A DNA stretch of 64,000 nucleotides from an uncultured Lachnospiraceae bacterium (GTDB lineage: Bacteria; Bacillota; Clostridia; Lachnospirales; Lachnospiraceae). Shown here in pieces: positions 34,882 through 44,263 of the stretch (position 1 is its first letter; every line of letters begins with the position of its first letter). The DNA lies in assembly GCA_934394565.1 (NCBI GenBank), contig CAKRQV010000003.1:124001-188000 (forward strand), given 5' to 3'. Under the pieces are notes generated by a model, which saw nothing but the letters and a program-made list of their open reading frames with translations, did not search any database and had not been told where the DNA came from. The position numbers and the translations under genes are program-made.

Positions 34882-34921
34882 AAGAAGGAGAGTTCAGGTT
34901 ATATCCCAAACTCTCCTTCTT
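34882..34921 (-). terminator. Terminator between recN and spoIVB
   Basis: A 13-base perfect stem AAGAAGGAGAGTT with AACTCTCCTTCTT encloses a 14-base loop 140 bases after the recN stop. It separates spoIVB from the recN transcript. Confidence 0.65.
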
Positions 34922-35060
34922 AGTATGCTTCGATCCGGATGTTTCAAACTGACAGTTTACAACAGTCATGGCAAAATGTTGCAGAATACAACGTTCATTT
35001 TGTTACCGGATTTTTTATATCATATAATCTTACAGCTGCTTTCATTGCTTTGATCTTGCT

Positions 35061-36755
35061 TTATGCCTTCCGCAGCTTCTCTTTGGATGCATCGGCCAGA
35101 TGTTTCATCTCTCTGGCATTTTGAAGTACTGCCTCTGTGATTTCTGTACCGCCAAGCATTCTCGCCAGTTCTTCACAGGACTGTGCCTCTGACAGCTGAT
35201 GCACGCAAGTCTGACTCGTACCATCCACAACATGTTTTTCGATTTCAAAATGCTGGTCAGCCATCGCTGCGATCTGGGGAAGATGGGTAATACACAACAC
35301 CTGACAGCCACGGCTGATCAGAGCCATCTTTTCTGCCACTTTCTGGGCGGTGCGGCCACTAATACCCGTATCGATCTCATCAAAAATCAGTGTACCTGTA
35401 TGTTCCTGCTCGGCTAAGAGTGTGCGGATACCCAGCATGATACGGGACAGCTCGCCTCCGGAAGCCACCGCCGCCAGCTCCCGCAAAGGTTCTCCCGGAT
35501 TCGTTGAAATCAAAAAACGCACAGCATCCGTACCGTTGGCTGTAAAATCCTTTGTCTTAGAAAAATCAACAGAAAACCGGACATCGTTAAAATTCAGATC
35601 CGCCAGATGCTCCGTCAGCTTCTGTCCAAAAACAACAGCTGCCGCCTTACGTGCCTGACTTAACGCTTCACTGCTTTTTTTCAACACATTCTGATATGCC
35701 TTTACTTTTCCCTGCAGCTCTTCTTTATATTCCTCATAATGCTGCAGTTTTTCCAGTTCAGCACGTTTTTCCTCTGCCATTTTCTGGATATCTGCAATGG
35801 AATTACCATATTTTCCCTTTAAATGATTGATCAGGTCCAGCCGCTTCGTCACCGTATCAAAGTCTTCTTCTGAAAATGTCAGATCATTCAGATAGGCTGA
35901 AAGATCCCGGTTAAAATCATTGAGCAGACTGTCGATATCCCCGATCATATCTGTAAACTGCTGCACTTGTCCATCATATGTACTCACAGGCTGAAGCCGC
36001 TGCATCGCATATCCGATGATCGAACCTGCGCTTTGCATCCCATCATAACCACACATTTCATGGACTTCATGGAGAGCTTCCGTGATTTTCTGACTGTTGG
36101 ACATTTTACGGTAGGCTGTCTCCAGCTCCTCATCCTCACCCGGTTTTAAAGCTGCTTCCTCAATCTCCTGCACCTCGTAGGCCAGAAAATCCTGCTGCCG
36201 CTTCTTCTGTTCCTCGTCCATACACAAAGCTTCCAGCTCTTTTTTACAGCTCTGATATACCTGATAATCCTGCGTCGTTTTTTCTTTTAATGCGGTGATC
36301 TTTTCCCGGCCATATGCATCCAGATAGGCCAGCTGTCTGTCCGCATACAGAAGAGACTGGTGCTCATGCTGCCCGTGGATATCCAAAAGGAATCCCGCAG
36401 CCTTTCTGACCTGTGCAGCTGTGCAGATCTCACCGTTGATCTTACAGATACTGCGATTGCCCTGCAGTTTCCGGCTGATAATGATCTGCCCGTCCTCCGG
36501 CTCGATGCCGATTTCTTCAAGTTCTTTCACCGTACGGGCATCCTCGACTTCAAAAACAAGCTCTGCCTGGGCAAAATCCGCCCCCTCACGGATCACCTCA
36601 CGGGACGTTTTTTTTCCAAGTGCCATCCCCACAGATCCGATCAGGATTGACTTACCTGCACCGGTCTCACCGGTCAGCACGTTTAACCCCGGGCCAAATT
36701 CAACTTCGGCCTCATCGATCAGTGCCATATTCTTAACATGTACATGTGTCAGCAT
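35061..36755 (-). CDS. recN: DNA repair protein RecN
   Basis: This 564-residue SMC-like ATPase acts early in double-strand-break repair. The start at 36755 (MLTHVHVKNMALIDEAEVEF) matches the family N-terminus; the frame can open at 36770 but that overlaps argR. Walker A GETGAGKSIL is at about 32-41; long coiled-coil arms (about 150-390) precede the C-terminal signature ASGGELSRIMLG and Walker B TLIFDEIDTGIS. It follows argR with a 4-base gap in a shared operon. Confidence 0.93.
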   Translation of the reverse strand: MLTHVHVKNMALIDEAEVEFGPGLNVLTGETGAGKSILIGSVGMALGKKTSREVIREGADFAQAELVFEVEDARTVKELEEIGIEPEDGQIIISRKLQGNRSICKINGEICTAAQVRKAAGFLLDIHGQHEHQSLLYADRQLAYLDAYGREKITALKEKTTQDYQVYQSCKKELEALCMDEEQKKRQQDFLAYEVQEIEEAALKPGEDEELETAYRKMSNSQKITEALHEVHEMCGYDGMQSAGSIIGYAMQRLQPVSTYDGQVQQFTDMIGDIDSLLNDFNRDLSAYLNDLTFSEEDFDTVTKRLDLINHLKGKYGNSIADIQKMAEEKRAELEKLQHYEEYKEELQGKVKAYQNVLKKSSEALSQARKAAAVVFGQKLTEHLADLNFNDVRFSVDFSKTKDFTANGTDAVRFLISTNPGEPLRELAAVASGGELSRIMLGIRTLLAEQEHTGTLIFDEIDTGISGRTAQKVAEKMALISRGCQVLCITHLPQIAAMADQHFEIEKHVVDGTSQTCVHQLSEAQSCEELARMLGGTEITEAVLQNAREMKHLADASKEKLRKA

Positions 36756-36759
36756 ATAT

Positions 36760-37215
36760 CTACCGTCCATTCAGCATCTTTTCAATCTGTACCTTTACCT
36801 TTGCAGCCATCTCTTCGGATTTTGTCGCACACATAATCGTATTGTCTCCTGCGATACAACCAATGATCTCACGAATCTGCATCTCATCCAATGCCGCAGC
36901 CACAGCCATCGCCATACCGGACACCGTGTGGATGATCAGAAAATTCTGCGCAGTATCCATGCCAACAAAACCATTATGCAGAACCTGGGTATATTTGCTG
37001 CCCAGTTCCTGGTCTTTTTCCCTGTGAAATACATAATGGGAACGGCCGTCCGGTCCTGCAGTCTTTGTCAGCTTCAGCTGCCGTATATCTCTGGATACTG
37101 TCGCCTGCGTAACCTGAAAACCTTCAGCCTGCAAACGCTTCGCAAGATCTTCCTGCGTCTCGATCTGCTCTTTTGCGATCAGTTCCAGTATTTTGTCATG
37201 TCTTGCCAGTTTCAT
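36760..37215 (-). CDS. argR: Arginine repressor ArgR/AhrC
   Basis: This 151-residue protein represses arginine biosynthesis and activates catabolism as an arginine-bound hexamer. The N-terminal winged HTH (KILELIAKEQIETQEDLAKRLQ) is followed by the C-terminal oligomerisation/arginine-binding domain (FLIIHTVSGMAMAVAAALDE and CIAGDNTIM; the usual AGDDT reads AGDNT). Start at 37215 with a GGGGGA site. A palindrome CTGCACAT-TAT-ATGTGCAG sits at 37231-37249 just upstream and may be an operator or leader hairpin. ArgR commonly sits between nadK and recN in clostridia. Confidence 0.93.
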   Translation of the reverse strand: MKLARHDKILELIAKEQIETQEDLAKRLQAEGFQVTQATVSRDIRQLKLTKTAGPDGRSHYVFHREKDQELGSKYTQVLHNGFVGMDTAQNFLIIHTVSGMAMAVAAALDEMQIREIIGCIAGDNTIMCATKSEEMAAKVKVQIEKMLNGR

Positions 37216-37230
37216 GTTTTTCCCCCAAGC

Positions 37231-37249
37231 CTGCACATTATATGTGCAG
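37231..37249. promoter_or_regulatory. Palindrome upstream of argR
   Basis: Perfect 8-base arms CTGCACAT and ATGTGCAG are separated by TAT, 16 bases before the argR start codon in the nadK-argR gap. It does not match the classical ARG box well. Confidence 0.35.
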
Positions 37250-37312
37250 AATCATAGTTACCCTGCATATGAAAAATGATCCAGTGGATCTTATTTGAGC
37301 CACATCTTTTTA

Positions 37313-38176
37313 TCAGGTATTACTCATTTTTTTTCGAAGTGTTTCCAGAAAGCTCTGGTTGCTGATCTTTACGATCCGGGTATTTCTGTCGGCCCGCATG
37401 ATTTCGATGCGGTCGCCGGTCACCAGACGGATACTGGTGTCACCGTCAAAGGATACCATACCTTTTTCCTCTTCGCCGTCACGCCCCGGACCGATTTCCA
37501 CACAGATCTTATCCTCCGCGGACAGTACGATACTGCGGGTATTTAACGTATGCGGTGCCAGCGGTGTCATCATCAGTAAAGAGGCCGACGGTGCAATGAT
37601 TGGTCCACCTGCTGACAGACTGTAGCCCGTAGAACCGGTCGGTGTCGATATGATAATACCATCTGCTTTATAGGATGTCAGATATTCATCATTGACAAAA
37701 CTGCGGAAATTGATAACCCTAAAGGCACCTTCCCTGCCGATCACAATATCGTTTAAGGCCAGATCTGTGGCAATAGGTTTTCCCTTATGATACACCGTAC
37801 CCTTTAACATCATCCGACTCTCGATCGTATAGTTGTCATGCATCAGATGTTCCAGTGCCTGGATCACCATATGGCGGTCAATCTCCGCCAGATATCCCAG
37901 TGTACCAAGATTAATGCCCAGAAGCGGGATATCCTTATCCACGACATCTCTGGCTGCCTGTAACAGCGTGCCGTCACCCCCCAGCACGATGATACACTCC
38001 GTATCCTCCGGGATCTGGCTGGCATCCGTATAATGATATTTGCCTTCCTGACTGCGCTGTTTCGTATTCATCACTGCACAGCTGCAGTCATGGGAAGTCA
38101 GATAATCTACAATCTTGTTCGTCACTTCAAAATCTTTGTCTTTGATATCATTTGTGATAATCGTAAAAGATCTCAT
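37313..38176 (-). CDS. nadK: NAD kinase
   Basis: This 287-residue enzyme makes NADP from NAD and ATP. The GGDGT motif is in VLGGDGTLLQAA (about 69-80), with the NE/D pattern in ALNDIVIGR and the GSTGYSLSAGGPI glycine-rich segment near 180. Length is typical. The gene is between tlyA and argR, as in many Firmicutes, with a AAGGCAGGAA site. Confidence 0.95.
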   Translation of the reverse strand: MRSFTIITNDIKDKDFEVTNKIVDYLTSHDCSCAVMNTKQRSQEGKYHYTDASQIPEDTECIIVLGGDGTLLQAARDVVDKDIPLLGINLGTLGYLAEIDRHMVIQALEHLMHDNYTIESRMMLKGTVYHKGKPIATDLALNDIVIGREGAFRVINFRSFVNDEYLTSYKADGIIISTPTGSTGYSLSAGGPIIAPSASLLMMTPLAPHTLNTRSIVLSAEDKICVEIGPGRDGEEEKGMVSFDGDTSIRLVTGDRIEIMRADRNTRIVKISNQSFLETLRKKMSNT

Positions 38177-38229
38177 ATGTGTTCCTGCCTTAGCTGGTTT
38201 CGTCCACAGATTTTCTGTAAACTCTGCCT

Positions 38230-39039
38230 TTATTTATCCAGTGTGGCATGCGCTGCGGCAACGATCTGTTTCGGATCGACCGGGATCGTTTCCTGCACAT
38301 AGCACTCCGGCTGTTTTTTCAGATGGAGCAGATATTCGATATTGCCCTCCGGTCCCTTGATCGGTGAAAATTCCAGATGCAGGATCTCAAAACCGATGGA
38401 AGACGCATACTGCATCACACTTTCAATAACCTCCAGATGTACGGCCGGATCACGGACAACGCCTTTTTTGCCGACCTTTTCACGTCCTGCTTCAAACTGC
38501 GGCTTGATCAGGCAGACGATTTCTCCCCCATCCGCCAGCAGCTGACGCACCGGACCTAAAACCTTGGTCAGAGAAATGAAGGACACATCAATAGACACAA
38601 ACTCCGGACTTTCTCCGATGTCTTCCGGTACAACGTAACGGATATTGGTGCGCTCCATACAGACCACCCGCGCATCATTTCTGAGTTTCCAGTCCAGCTG
38701 TCCATGGCCGACGTCGATGGAATATACCTTTACGGCTCCGTTTTGCAGCATACAGTCGGTGAATCCTCCCGTTGATGCCCCCACATCCATGCAGACCTTT
38801 CCCTCAAGGGTCAGATCAAAATGGGACATTGCCTTTTCCAGTTTCAGTCCGCCACGGCTGACATATTTTAATGTATTTCCACGTACCTCGATACCAACGG
38901 TGTCAGCAAATGTGGATCCGGCCTTGTCTTCTTTCTGACCATCCACATAAACAATCCCCGCCATAATGACGGCTTTGGCTTTTTCTCTCGAAGTTGCCAG
39001 TCCTCTGTTTACCAGCAGTACGTCCAGTCTTTCTTTCAT
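38230..39039 (-). CDS. tlyA: TlyA-family rRNA methyltransferase (S4 + FtsJ domains)
   Basis: This 269-residue protein has an N-terminal S4 RNA-binding domain (ERLDVLLVNRGLATSREKAK, residues 2-21) and a C-terminal FtsJ-type methyltransferase (60-250) with the SAM motif CMDVGASTGGFTD. TlyA-type enzymes 2'-O-methylate 16S/23S rRNA. Its place between dxs and nadK is standard in this cluster. The start follows an AACAGGAGAAAACG site. Confidence 0.92.
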   Translation of the reverse strand: MKERLDVLLVNRGLATSREKAKAVIMAGIVYVDGQKEDKAGSTFADTVGIEVRGNTLKYVSRGGLKLEKAMSHFDLTLEGKVCMDVGASTGGFTDCMLQNGAVKVYSIDVGHGQLDWKLRNDARVVCMERTNIRYVVPEDIGESPEFVSIDVSFISLTKVLGPVRQLLADGGEIVCLIKPQFEAGREKVGKKGVVRDPAVHLEVIESVMQYASSIGFEILHLEFSPIKGPEGNIEYLLHLKKQPECYVQETIPVDPKQIVAAAHATLDK

Positions 39040-39072
39040 TCGTTTTCTCCTGTTTCTATCCCAAGCACTGTA

Positions 39073-40950
39073 TTACAGATCCATATGGCAGCGCTTTCTG
39101 TAAGTTATGACTCTGCCGGCCACGGAAGCAGCATCCATGCCAAGGATCTCTCTTAACTGCTTTACACTGCCGTGAGGCACAAAGCTGTCCGGCACGGCCA
39201 CATGTTCGATATGCACCTCTTCTTTGCGGCGGCAGATATAATCTGCGACCTGCTCCCCAAAGCCTCCGGTAATCACATTGTCTTCCAGTGTAATAATACA
39301 GTCGTGCGTCTCGATCAGCTGATCGATCATACCGGTATCAAATGGCTTGACAAACCGCATATTGACAACCGTCGCAGCCTCTCCCTCCTCTTTCAGAAGG
39401 TCGGCCGCTTCCAGTGCGGTTTCCACCATATTGCCCACGGCCAGAAACGCCGTCTTTTCTCCAAGACGCAGAATCTCCGCCTCCCCTTCATGGATCTGGG
39501 GCTGCGCATGATGGATGCCATCCAGTGCTGTTCCTCTCGGATAACGGATAGCGACCGGATCCGCGGCTTCCATCGCATAGGCAAACATCTTTTCCAGCTC
39601 CTCCCCGTCCATGGGAGCCAGCACCTGCATATGGGGCATCATAGACAAATAGCTTAAATCAAAGCATCCCTGATGCGTCTCGCCGTCATTGCCTACCAGG
39701 CCGGCTCTGTCCACTGCAAATACGACATGAAGCTTCTGCATGCAGACATCATGGAGCATCTGGTCAATGGCTCTCTGCAAAAAAGAGGAGTAGATCGCCA
39801 CCACTGGTGTCAGACCACCCACTGCCAGTCCTGCCGCAAATGTCACAGCATGTTCCTCAGCGATGCCCACATCAAATACCCGGTCTTTGCCCAGTTCCTG
39901 CATATATTTTACACCGGTACCGGAAGGCATGGCGGCTGTCACAGCCACGGTATCCTTATGGGAACGTGCCCATTCTTTCAACGTTTTTCCAAAGACATCC
40001 GTATAATCCGGTTGCTGTTTTTTCTGCTTTAATTCCCCTGTCTCGACATTGTACGGGCCTGTGCCGTGAAAACGGTCGGGATGCCGTTCTGCCGGAAGGT
40101 ATCCCTTGCCCTTTTTTGTCAGAACATGTACCAGCACCGGTCCCTCAACACGGGCAGCTTCTTTAAATACCCGTTCCAGTTTGTGGATATTGTGGCCGTC
40201 CACAGGACCCAGATACGTAATGCCCAGATTTTCAAACAACATTCCCGGGATCACCAGCTGCTTGATGCTGCTTTTTGTCTTTCGGATCGTATCCACCATA
40301 TGTGTACCAACACCCGGCACCTTTTCCAGCGCATGTGTCACGCCCATCTTCAGATCCGTGTAGGCTGCCGCTGTGCGCACATTGCCAAAATACATGGACA
40401 GCCCGCCTACATTTCGCGAGATGGACATGGTATTATCATTCAAGATCATGCAGTAATTGGTTTTCAATTCGGCTGCATTGTTCAACGCTTCAAATGCCAT
40501 GCCGCCGGTCATCGAACCGTCACCGATCACGGCAAATACCTTGTATTTTTTCTTCTGTATATCTCTTGCGCGCACGATACCCAGTCCAGCGGATAAAGAT
40601 GTTGTGCTGTGTCCAGTGTCAAAGCTGTCACAGGCACTCTCCCCACGTTTCGGGAAACCGCTCATGCCGCCATACTGGCGCAGAGAATCAAACCCATCCC
40701 TCCGTCCGGTCAGGATCTTGTGGGTATAGGCCTGATGTCCCACATCCCAGATCAGCTTATCTTCCGGAAAATCAAGGACACGGTGCAGGGCGATCGTCAG
40801 CTCCACAACACCCAGATTAGATGCCAGATGACCTCCGGTCACACTGACCTTCTGTATTAAAAATTCCCGGATCTCTTCTGCCAGAAGCGGCAGCTTGTCT
40901 GCATCCAGTTTTTTGATATCGTTTGGATACTGTATCTGTTCCAGAATCAT
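39073..40950 (-). CDS. dxs: 1-deoxy-D-xylulose-5-phosphate synthase
   Basis: This 625-residue thiamine-diphosphate enzyme joins pyruvate and glyceraldehyde-3-phosphate, the first step of the MEP isoprenoid pathway. TPP motifs DVGHQAYTHKILTGR (about 70-84) and GDGSMTGGMAFEALNNA are present, with the second-half FDVGIAEEHAV and RYPRGTAL segments. It follows ispA by 6 bases, in a common Firmicutes arrangement, with the chain-lengthening enzyme next to the pathway entry enzyme. Confidence 0.96.
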   Translation of the reverse strand: MILEQIQYPNDIKKLDADKLPLLAEEIREFLIQKVSVTGGHLASNLGVVELTIALHRVLDFPEDKLIWDVGHQAYTHKILTGRRDGFDSLRQYGGMSGFPKRGESACDSFDTGHSTTSLSAGLGIVRARDIQKKKYKVFAVIGDGSMTGGMAFEALNNAAELKTNYCMILNDNTMSISRNVGGLSMYFGNVRTAAAYTDLKMGVTHALEKVPGVGTHMVDTIRKTKSSIKQLVIPGMLFENLGITYLGPVDGHNIHKLERVFKEAARVEGPVLVHVLTKKGKGYLPAERHPDRFHGTGPYNVETGELKQKKQQPDYTDVFGKTLKEWARSHKDTVAVTAAMPSGTGVKYMQELGKDRVFDVGIAEEHAVTFAAGLAVGGLTPVVAIYSSFLQRAIDQMLHDVCMQKLHVVFAVDRAGLVGNDGETHQGCFDLSYLSMMPHMQVLAPMDGEELEKMFAYAMEAADPVAIRYPRGTALDGIHHAQPQIHEGEAEILRLGEKTAFLAVGNMVETALEAADLLKEEGEAATVVNMRFVKPFDTGMIDQLIETHDCIITLEDNVITGGFGEQVADYICRRKEEVHIEHVAVPDSFVPHGSVKQLREILGMDAASVAGRVITYRKRCHMDL

Positions 40951-40956
40951 ATACTT

Positions 40957-41844
40957 TTACCTTTTTCTCTCTGTCAGGCTTTGTATGAGCTCTGTCAGGA
41001 ATACATTCTCTCCCGGCAACGTGTCAAGCAGTGCGATGGCTTCGTCTGAAAGCCGTCTGGCTTCTCTTTTTGCCCCTTCCAGCCCCTGTAATGTTACATA
41101 CGTAACTTTATGATTTTTTTCATCACTGTGGATTGGCTTGCCCAGCTCCGCAGCTGTTGATGTCACATCAAGGATATCGTCCTCGATCTGGAAAGCGATA
41201 CCGGTCAGATATCCGATTCTCTCCATCGTCTGTACATCCTTCTTATCTGCCCCGGCAAGCACAGCACCGATCATCAGTGGTGCCTCAATCAGCCGTGATG
41301 TTTTATGTTCATAGATATAATCCAAAAGCTCCTTTGACAGTGGTTTTCCGTCATTCATGACGTCCACACTCTGCCCGCCAAGCATCCCGTGGATGCCTGT
41401 CTTTTCAGCCAGAATCCGAAGGGCCTCTGCCACACGCTCATACGCGCCGGTCATGTTAAAAGCACGGATTGCTGTCTCATAGGCAAAATTTAACAGGGCA
41501 TCACCGCTTAAAATCCCCAGTGCTTCACCATAGGCGGCATGGGTCGTCGGTTTACCTCTGCGCAGAGCATCGTTATCTATGGCCGGCAGATCGTCATGGA
41601 TCAGGGAATGTGTATGGATCATCTCGATTGCCGCCATAAACGGTTCACACACCCTGTCCGTGCCGCCAAAGCGCACATACGCTTCTTTCAGAAAAATCGG
41701 ACGCAGACGTTTGCCGCCGGCTCTCATGCTGTAATTCATTGCTTCTGCCAGACGGGCGGCAAAGCCTTCCTCCTTTGGCAGAAACTGTTCTATGACTGTT
41801 TCTGTCTGCGCTGTTTTTGCAGCCAGTTCTTCTTTAAATTTCAC
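40957..41844 (-). CDS. ispA: Farnesyl/geranyl diphosphate synthase (IspA-type polyprenyl synthetase)
   Basis: About 295 residues. The aspartate-rich motifs are DDLPAIDND (about 85) and EDDILD (about 225), so it condenses IPP units with DMAPP to a short prenyl diphosphate. The start is probably GTG at 41844, which follows a GGAGA site and overlaps the xseB stop; the GTG at 41862 also opens the frame but has no better site. GTG starts are used in both cases. xseB lies directly upstream, dxs directly downstream. Confidence 0.93.
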   Translation of the reverse strand: MKFKEELAAKTAQTETVIEQFLPKEEGFAARLAEAMNYSMRAGGKRLRPIFLKEAYVRFGGTDRVCEPFMAAIEMIHTHSLIHDDLPAIDNDALRRGKPTTHAAYGEALGILSGDALLNFAYETAIRAFNMTGAYERVAEALRILAEKTGIHGMLGGQSVDVMNDGKPLSKELLDYIYEHKTSRLIEAPLMIGAVLAGADKKDVQTMERIGYLTGIAFQIEDDILDVTSTAAELGKPIHSDEKNHKVTYVTLQGLEGAKREARRLSDEAIALLDTLPGENVFLTELIQSLTERKR

Positions 41845-42052
41845 TGTATTCTCCACTCTCACTGATCTGCAGCATCTTCTTTTCTACTCTGTCGATCGTC
41901 TCACTGCAGCATTTGATCAGTTCCATTCCTTTCTGATACGCTTTAAAGGAATCTTCCAGACTGATTTCCCGATCTTCGAGATTTTTTATCACGAGTTCCA
42001 GCGCACTGAAATTTTCCTCCAGTGTCGGTTCTTTTTTTTCATTCTCCTGCAT
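41834..42052 (-). CDS. xseB: Exodeoxyribonuclease VII small subunit
   Basis: A 72-residue acidic helical protein; LEENFSALELVIKNLED and the SLEDSFKAYQKGMELIKCC block are the XseB signature. It forms exonuclease VII with XseA. The start at 42052 (MQENEKK) has a GGGGG site nine bases upstream and overlaps the xseA end; ATG at 42061 is too near that site. It is in the expected xseA-xseB order. Confidence 0.9.
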   Translation of the reverse strand: MQENEKKEPTLEENFSALELVIKNLEDREISLEDSFKAYQKGMELIKCCSETIDRVEKKMLQISESGEYSEI

Positions 42053-43271
42053 ATTTCTCATCCCCCTGGCGTTTTATGGTCTCACTGCTCTGCACGACAG
42101 CCTGTATGCGGCCATCCGTCACATGGATCTGCACGGTATCTCCTGTCTGTACCTGTCTGACAGAAGTGATCCCACGTCCGTCTCCATCTGCCACAAAGGC
42201 AAATCCCCGGCGCAGTCTTGCCAGCGGGGAAAGTCCTTCCAGACGGCTGATATACACTTCCAGCTGATTTCTGGACGCTGTCATTTTTTGTTGCATTCGG
42301 TACGTCATACGGCTCGACAGCTCATCCAGATACTGTTTTTTCTGCTGAAGACGGTTTGACGGACTGGATGCTGTGAGTTTTAATCTCGCATGTGTCAGTT
42401 CCTGCCGTTTTCGTTCCATAACAGAACGCATATCCTGATACAGCCGTTCCCGGTACTGCAGAAGCTGTCTGTCAAAGGCATGGACATCCATCACGGCCAG
42501 CTCTGCCGCTGCAGAGGGTGTCGGTGCCCGCAAGTCAGACACGTAATCCACGATCGTTGTATCTGTCTCATGCCCCACCGCTGAGATCACCGGTGTCTGG
42601 CACTCAAACACAGCCCGCGCCACGCATTCCTCATTAAATGCCCAGAGATCTTCGATCGATCCACCACCACGGCCCACGATGATCACATCCACACCGGCAC
42701 GGTCCAGCGTCTGTATTCCCCGGACGATGCTCTCTTTCGCCCCGTCTCCCTGTACGAGTGCCGGAAACAGAATGATCTGGACATAGGGATTTCGCCTGTG
42801 GGTAATATTGCAGATATCCTGGATCGCCGCACCTGTCGGTGCAGTCACAACGCCGAGACGACGGACAAGTTTCGGGATCTGCTGTTTATACTGCGGGGCA
42901 AACATCCCCATCTCTTCGAGTTCCAGCTTTAACTGCAGAAATCGTTCATACAGCTGTCCATTGCCCTCCAGCTCAATCTTTCGGGCATAGAGCTGGTAGG
43001 TGCCATCACGCTCATACACGTTGACAGAGCCTGTCACAACGATCTTGTCTCCGTCCTTCATCCGAAAAGCCAGGCCTTTTCTCTGTCCGGCAAACATCAC
43101 GCAACGGATCGCTCCTTCCCTGTCTTTCAGGGAAAAATATATATGCCCGGAGGTATGATATTTACAGTTGGAGACCTCACCACTTACCTGAATATTGCGC
43201 AGCAGATATTCCTGTCCGATCAGATTGCCGATGAAGCGGTTGACCTCTCCTACTGACCAGGTCTTGTTCAT
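42039..43271 (-). CDS. xseA: Exodeoxyribonuclease VII large subunit
   Basis: This 410-residue nuclease subunit has an N-terminal OB fold (about 1-100, SGEVSNCKYHTSGHIYFSLKD) and the XseA catalytic domain with VVTAPTGAAIQDI and IIVGRGGGSIEDLWAFNEE. It cuts single-stranded DNA into oligonucleotides in repair. It overlaps nusB by four bases, so the two are co-translated. Confidence 0.95.
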   Translation of the reverse strand: MNKTWSVGEVNRFIGNLIGQEYLLRNIQVSGEVSNCKYHTSGHIYFSLKDREGAIRCVMFAGQRKGLAFRMKDGDKIVVTGSVNVYERDGTYQLYARKIELEGNGQLYERFLQLKLELEEMGMFAPQYKQQIPKLVRRLGVVTAPTGAAIQDICNITHRRNPYVQIILFPALVQGDGAKESIVRGIQTLDRAGVDVIIVGRGGGSIEDLWAFNEECVARAVFECQTPVISAVGHETDTTIVDYVSDLRAPTPSAAAELAVMDVHAFDRQLLQYRERLYQDMRSVMERKRQELTHARLKLTASSPSNRLQQKKQYLDELSSRMTYRMQQKMTASRNQLEVYISRLEGLSPLARLRRGFAFVADGDGRGITSVRQVQTGDTVQIHVTDGRIQAVVQSSETIKRQGDEKYAGE

Positions 43272-43699
43272 GCTTCCTCTTTTCCGTTTTCCTTTGTAGC
43301 TTTGTCAGCGACCTTGCCAAGAATACCGTTGATGAAAGCAGCGGAATCGTCACCGCCAAACTGTTTGCCCAGCTCCACAGCCTCGTTGATGGCTACGCCT
43401 GTCGGCACATCGGCATCAAACAGGATCTCATAGACAGCCAGACGGAGGATTGTCAGATCCACACGACTCATGCGGGTCGTCTTCCAGCCTTTGGAAATGC
43501 CATTTAAGATCTCGTCGATCTTGGCTTCCTTTGCCAGGACGTTGCCTACTTTTTCTTCCATATAGGTCTGGTCGTTTTCTGCCAGGCGCTCCATGTTTTC
43601 AAAGTAGAGCTTTAACTGCTCCGGCATCTCTTCTTTCTCCGTAAACATGCTGACGAACAGCAGCTTGAAAATGTTCTCTCTCAGTTCAGTTCTTTTCAT
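43268..43699 (-). CDS. nusB: Transcription antitermination factor NusB
   Basis: This 143-residue all-alpha protein binds boxA RNA with NusE and supports rRNA antitermination. The motif DVPTGVAINEAVELGKQFGGD, followed by AAFINGILGKVAD, is the family signature. The start at 43699 (MKRTELRENIF) has a GGGGAAAAA spacer; the frame to 43717 is less likely. It opens the xseA-xseB-ispA-dxs run. Confidence 0.94.
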   Translation of the reverse strand: MKRTELRENIFKLLFVSMFTEKEEMPEQLKLYFENMERLAENDQTYMEEKVGNVLAKEAKIDEILNGISKGWKTTRMSRVDLTILRLAVYEILFDADVPTGVAINEAVELGKQFGGDDSAAFINGILGKVADKATKENGKEEA

Positions 43700-43734
43700 T
43701 TTTTCCCCATTTCTCAATAAGCATTTCTATAAAG

Positions 43735-43771
43735 AAAGAGGGTCCTTTCAGTTTCGCTGCGGGCCCTCTTT
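43735..43771 (-). terminator. Terminator between asp23 and nusB
   Basis: AAAGAGGGTCC and GGGCCCTCTTT (+ strand) form an 11-base stem with one mismatch and a T-rich flank on the minus strand. It splits asp23 from the nusB operon. Confidence 0.7.
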
Positions 43772-43792
43772 ACAATCTCATCTACAGATGCA

Positions 43793-44185
43793 TTATTTTG
43801 TCTTGTCAATGTCCACGCCTGCAATGCTGATATTTACGTCTGAAACTGTCAGACCGGTCATATTCTCGATTGCTGTTTTTACTTTGTCCTGTACCTGGGC
43901 ACAGGTCTTTGGAATGCTGTATCCGTACTGGAGATACAGATTTAATGCTGCCTTGACGATCCCGTCCTTGATCTCGACTCTGACAGCCTTGGCCAGATTT
44001 TTCCGGCTCAGTCGGGGAACATCACTGTTTGTGATATGTCCGCTTAAGGTAGACACGCCTTCAACCTCTGTAGCAGCCAGACCGGCAATGATTGCTACAA
44101 CTTCGTCTGCAATATCAACCTTACCAATGGACTGGTCATCATATATCGTATAGGTGTCTCTTCCTTCGATTGTCACTTCTGCCAT
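43793..44185 (-). CDS. Asp23/Gls24 family protein
   Basis: This 130-residue alkaline-shock-type protein has the conserved block GKVDIADEVVAIIAGLAATEVEGVS (about 21-45), and NLYLQYGYSIPKTCAQVQDKVK later. It is soluble and likely associated with the envelope through partners. In clostridia it lies between spoIIIAH and nusB, as here, although prfC intervenes. Start has a GGAGGGAC site. Confidence 0.93.
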   Translation of the reverse strand: MAEVTIEGRDTYTIYDDQSIGKVDIADEVVAIIAGLAATEVEGVSTLSGHITNSDVPRLSRKNLAKAVRVEIKDGIVKAALNLYLQYGYSIPKTCAQVQDKVKTAIENMTGLTVSDVNISIAGVDIDKTK

Positions 44186-44263
44186 TTTGTCCCTCCTCTC
44201 GCACTGTGCGTGCGTTCTTTAGTCATTATAGCAAAAAACGATCCTGAAATAAAGGGGATTTCC

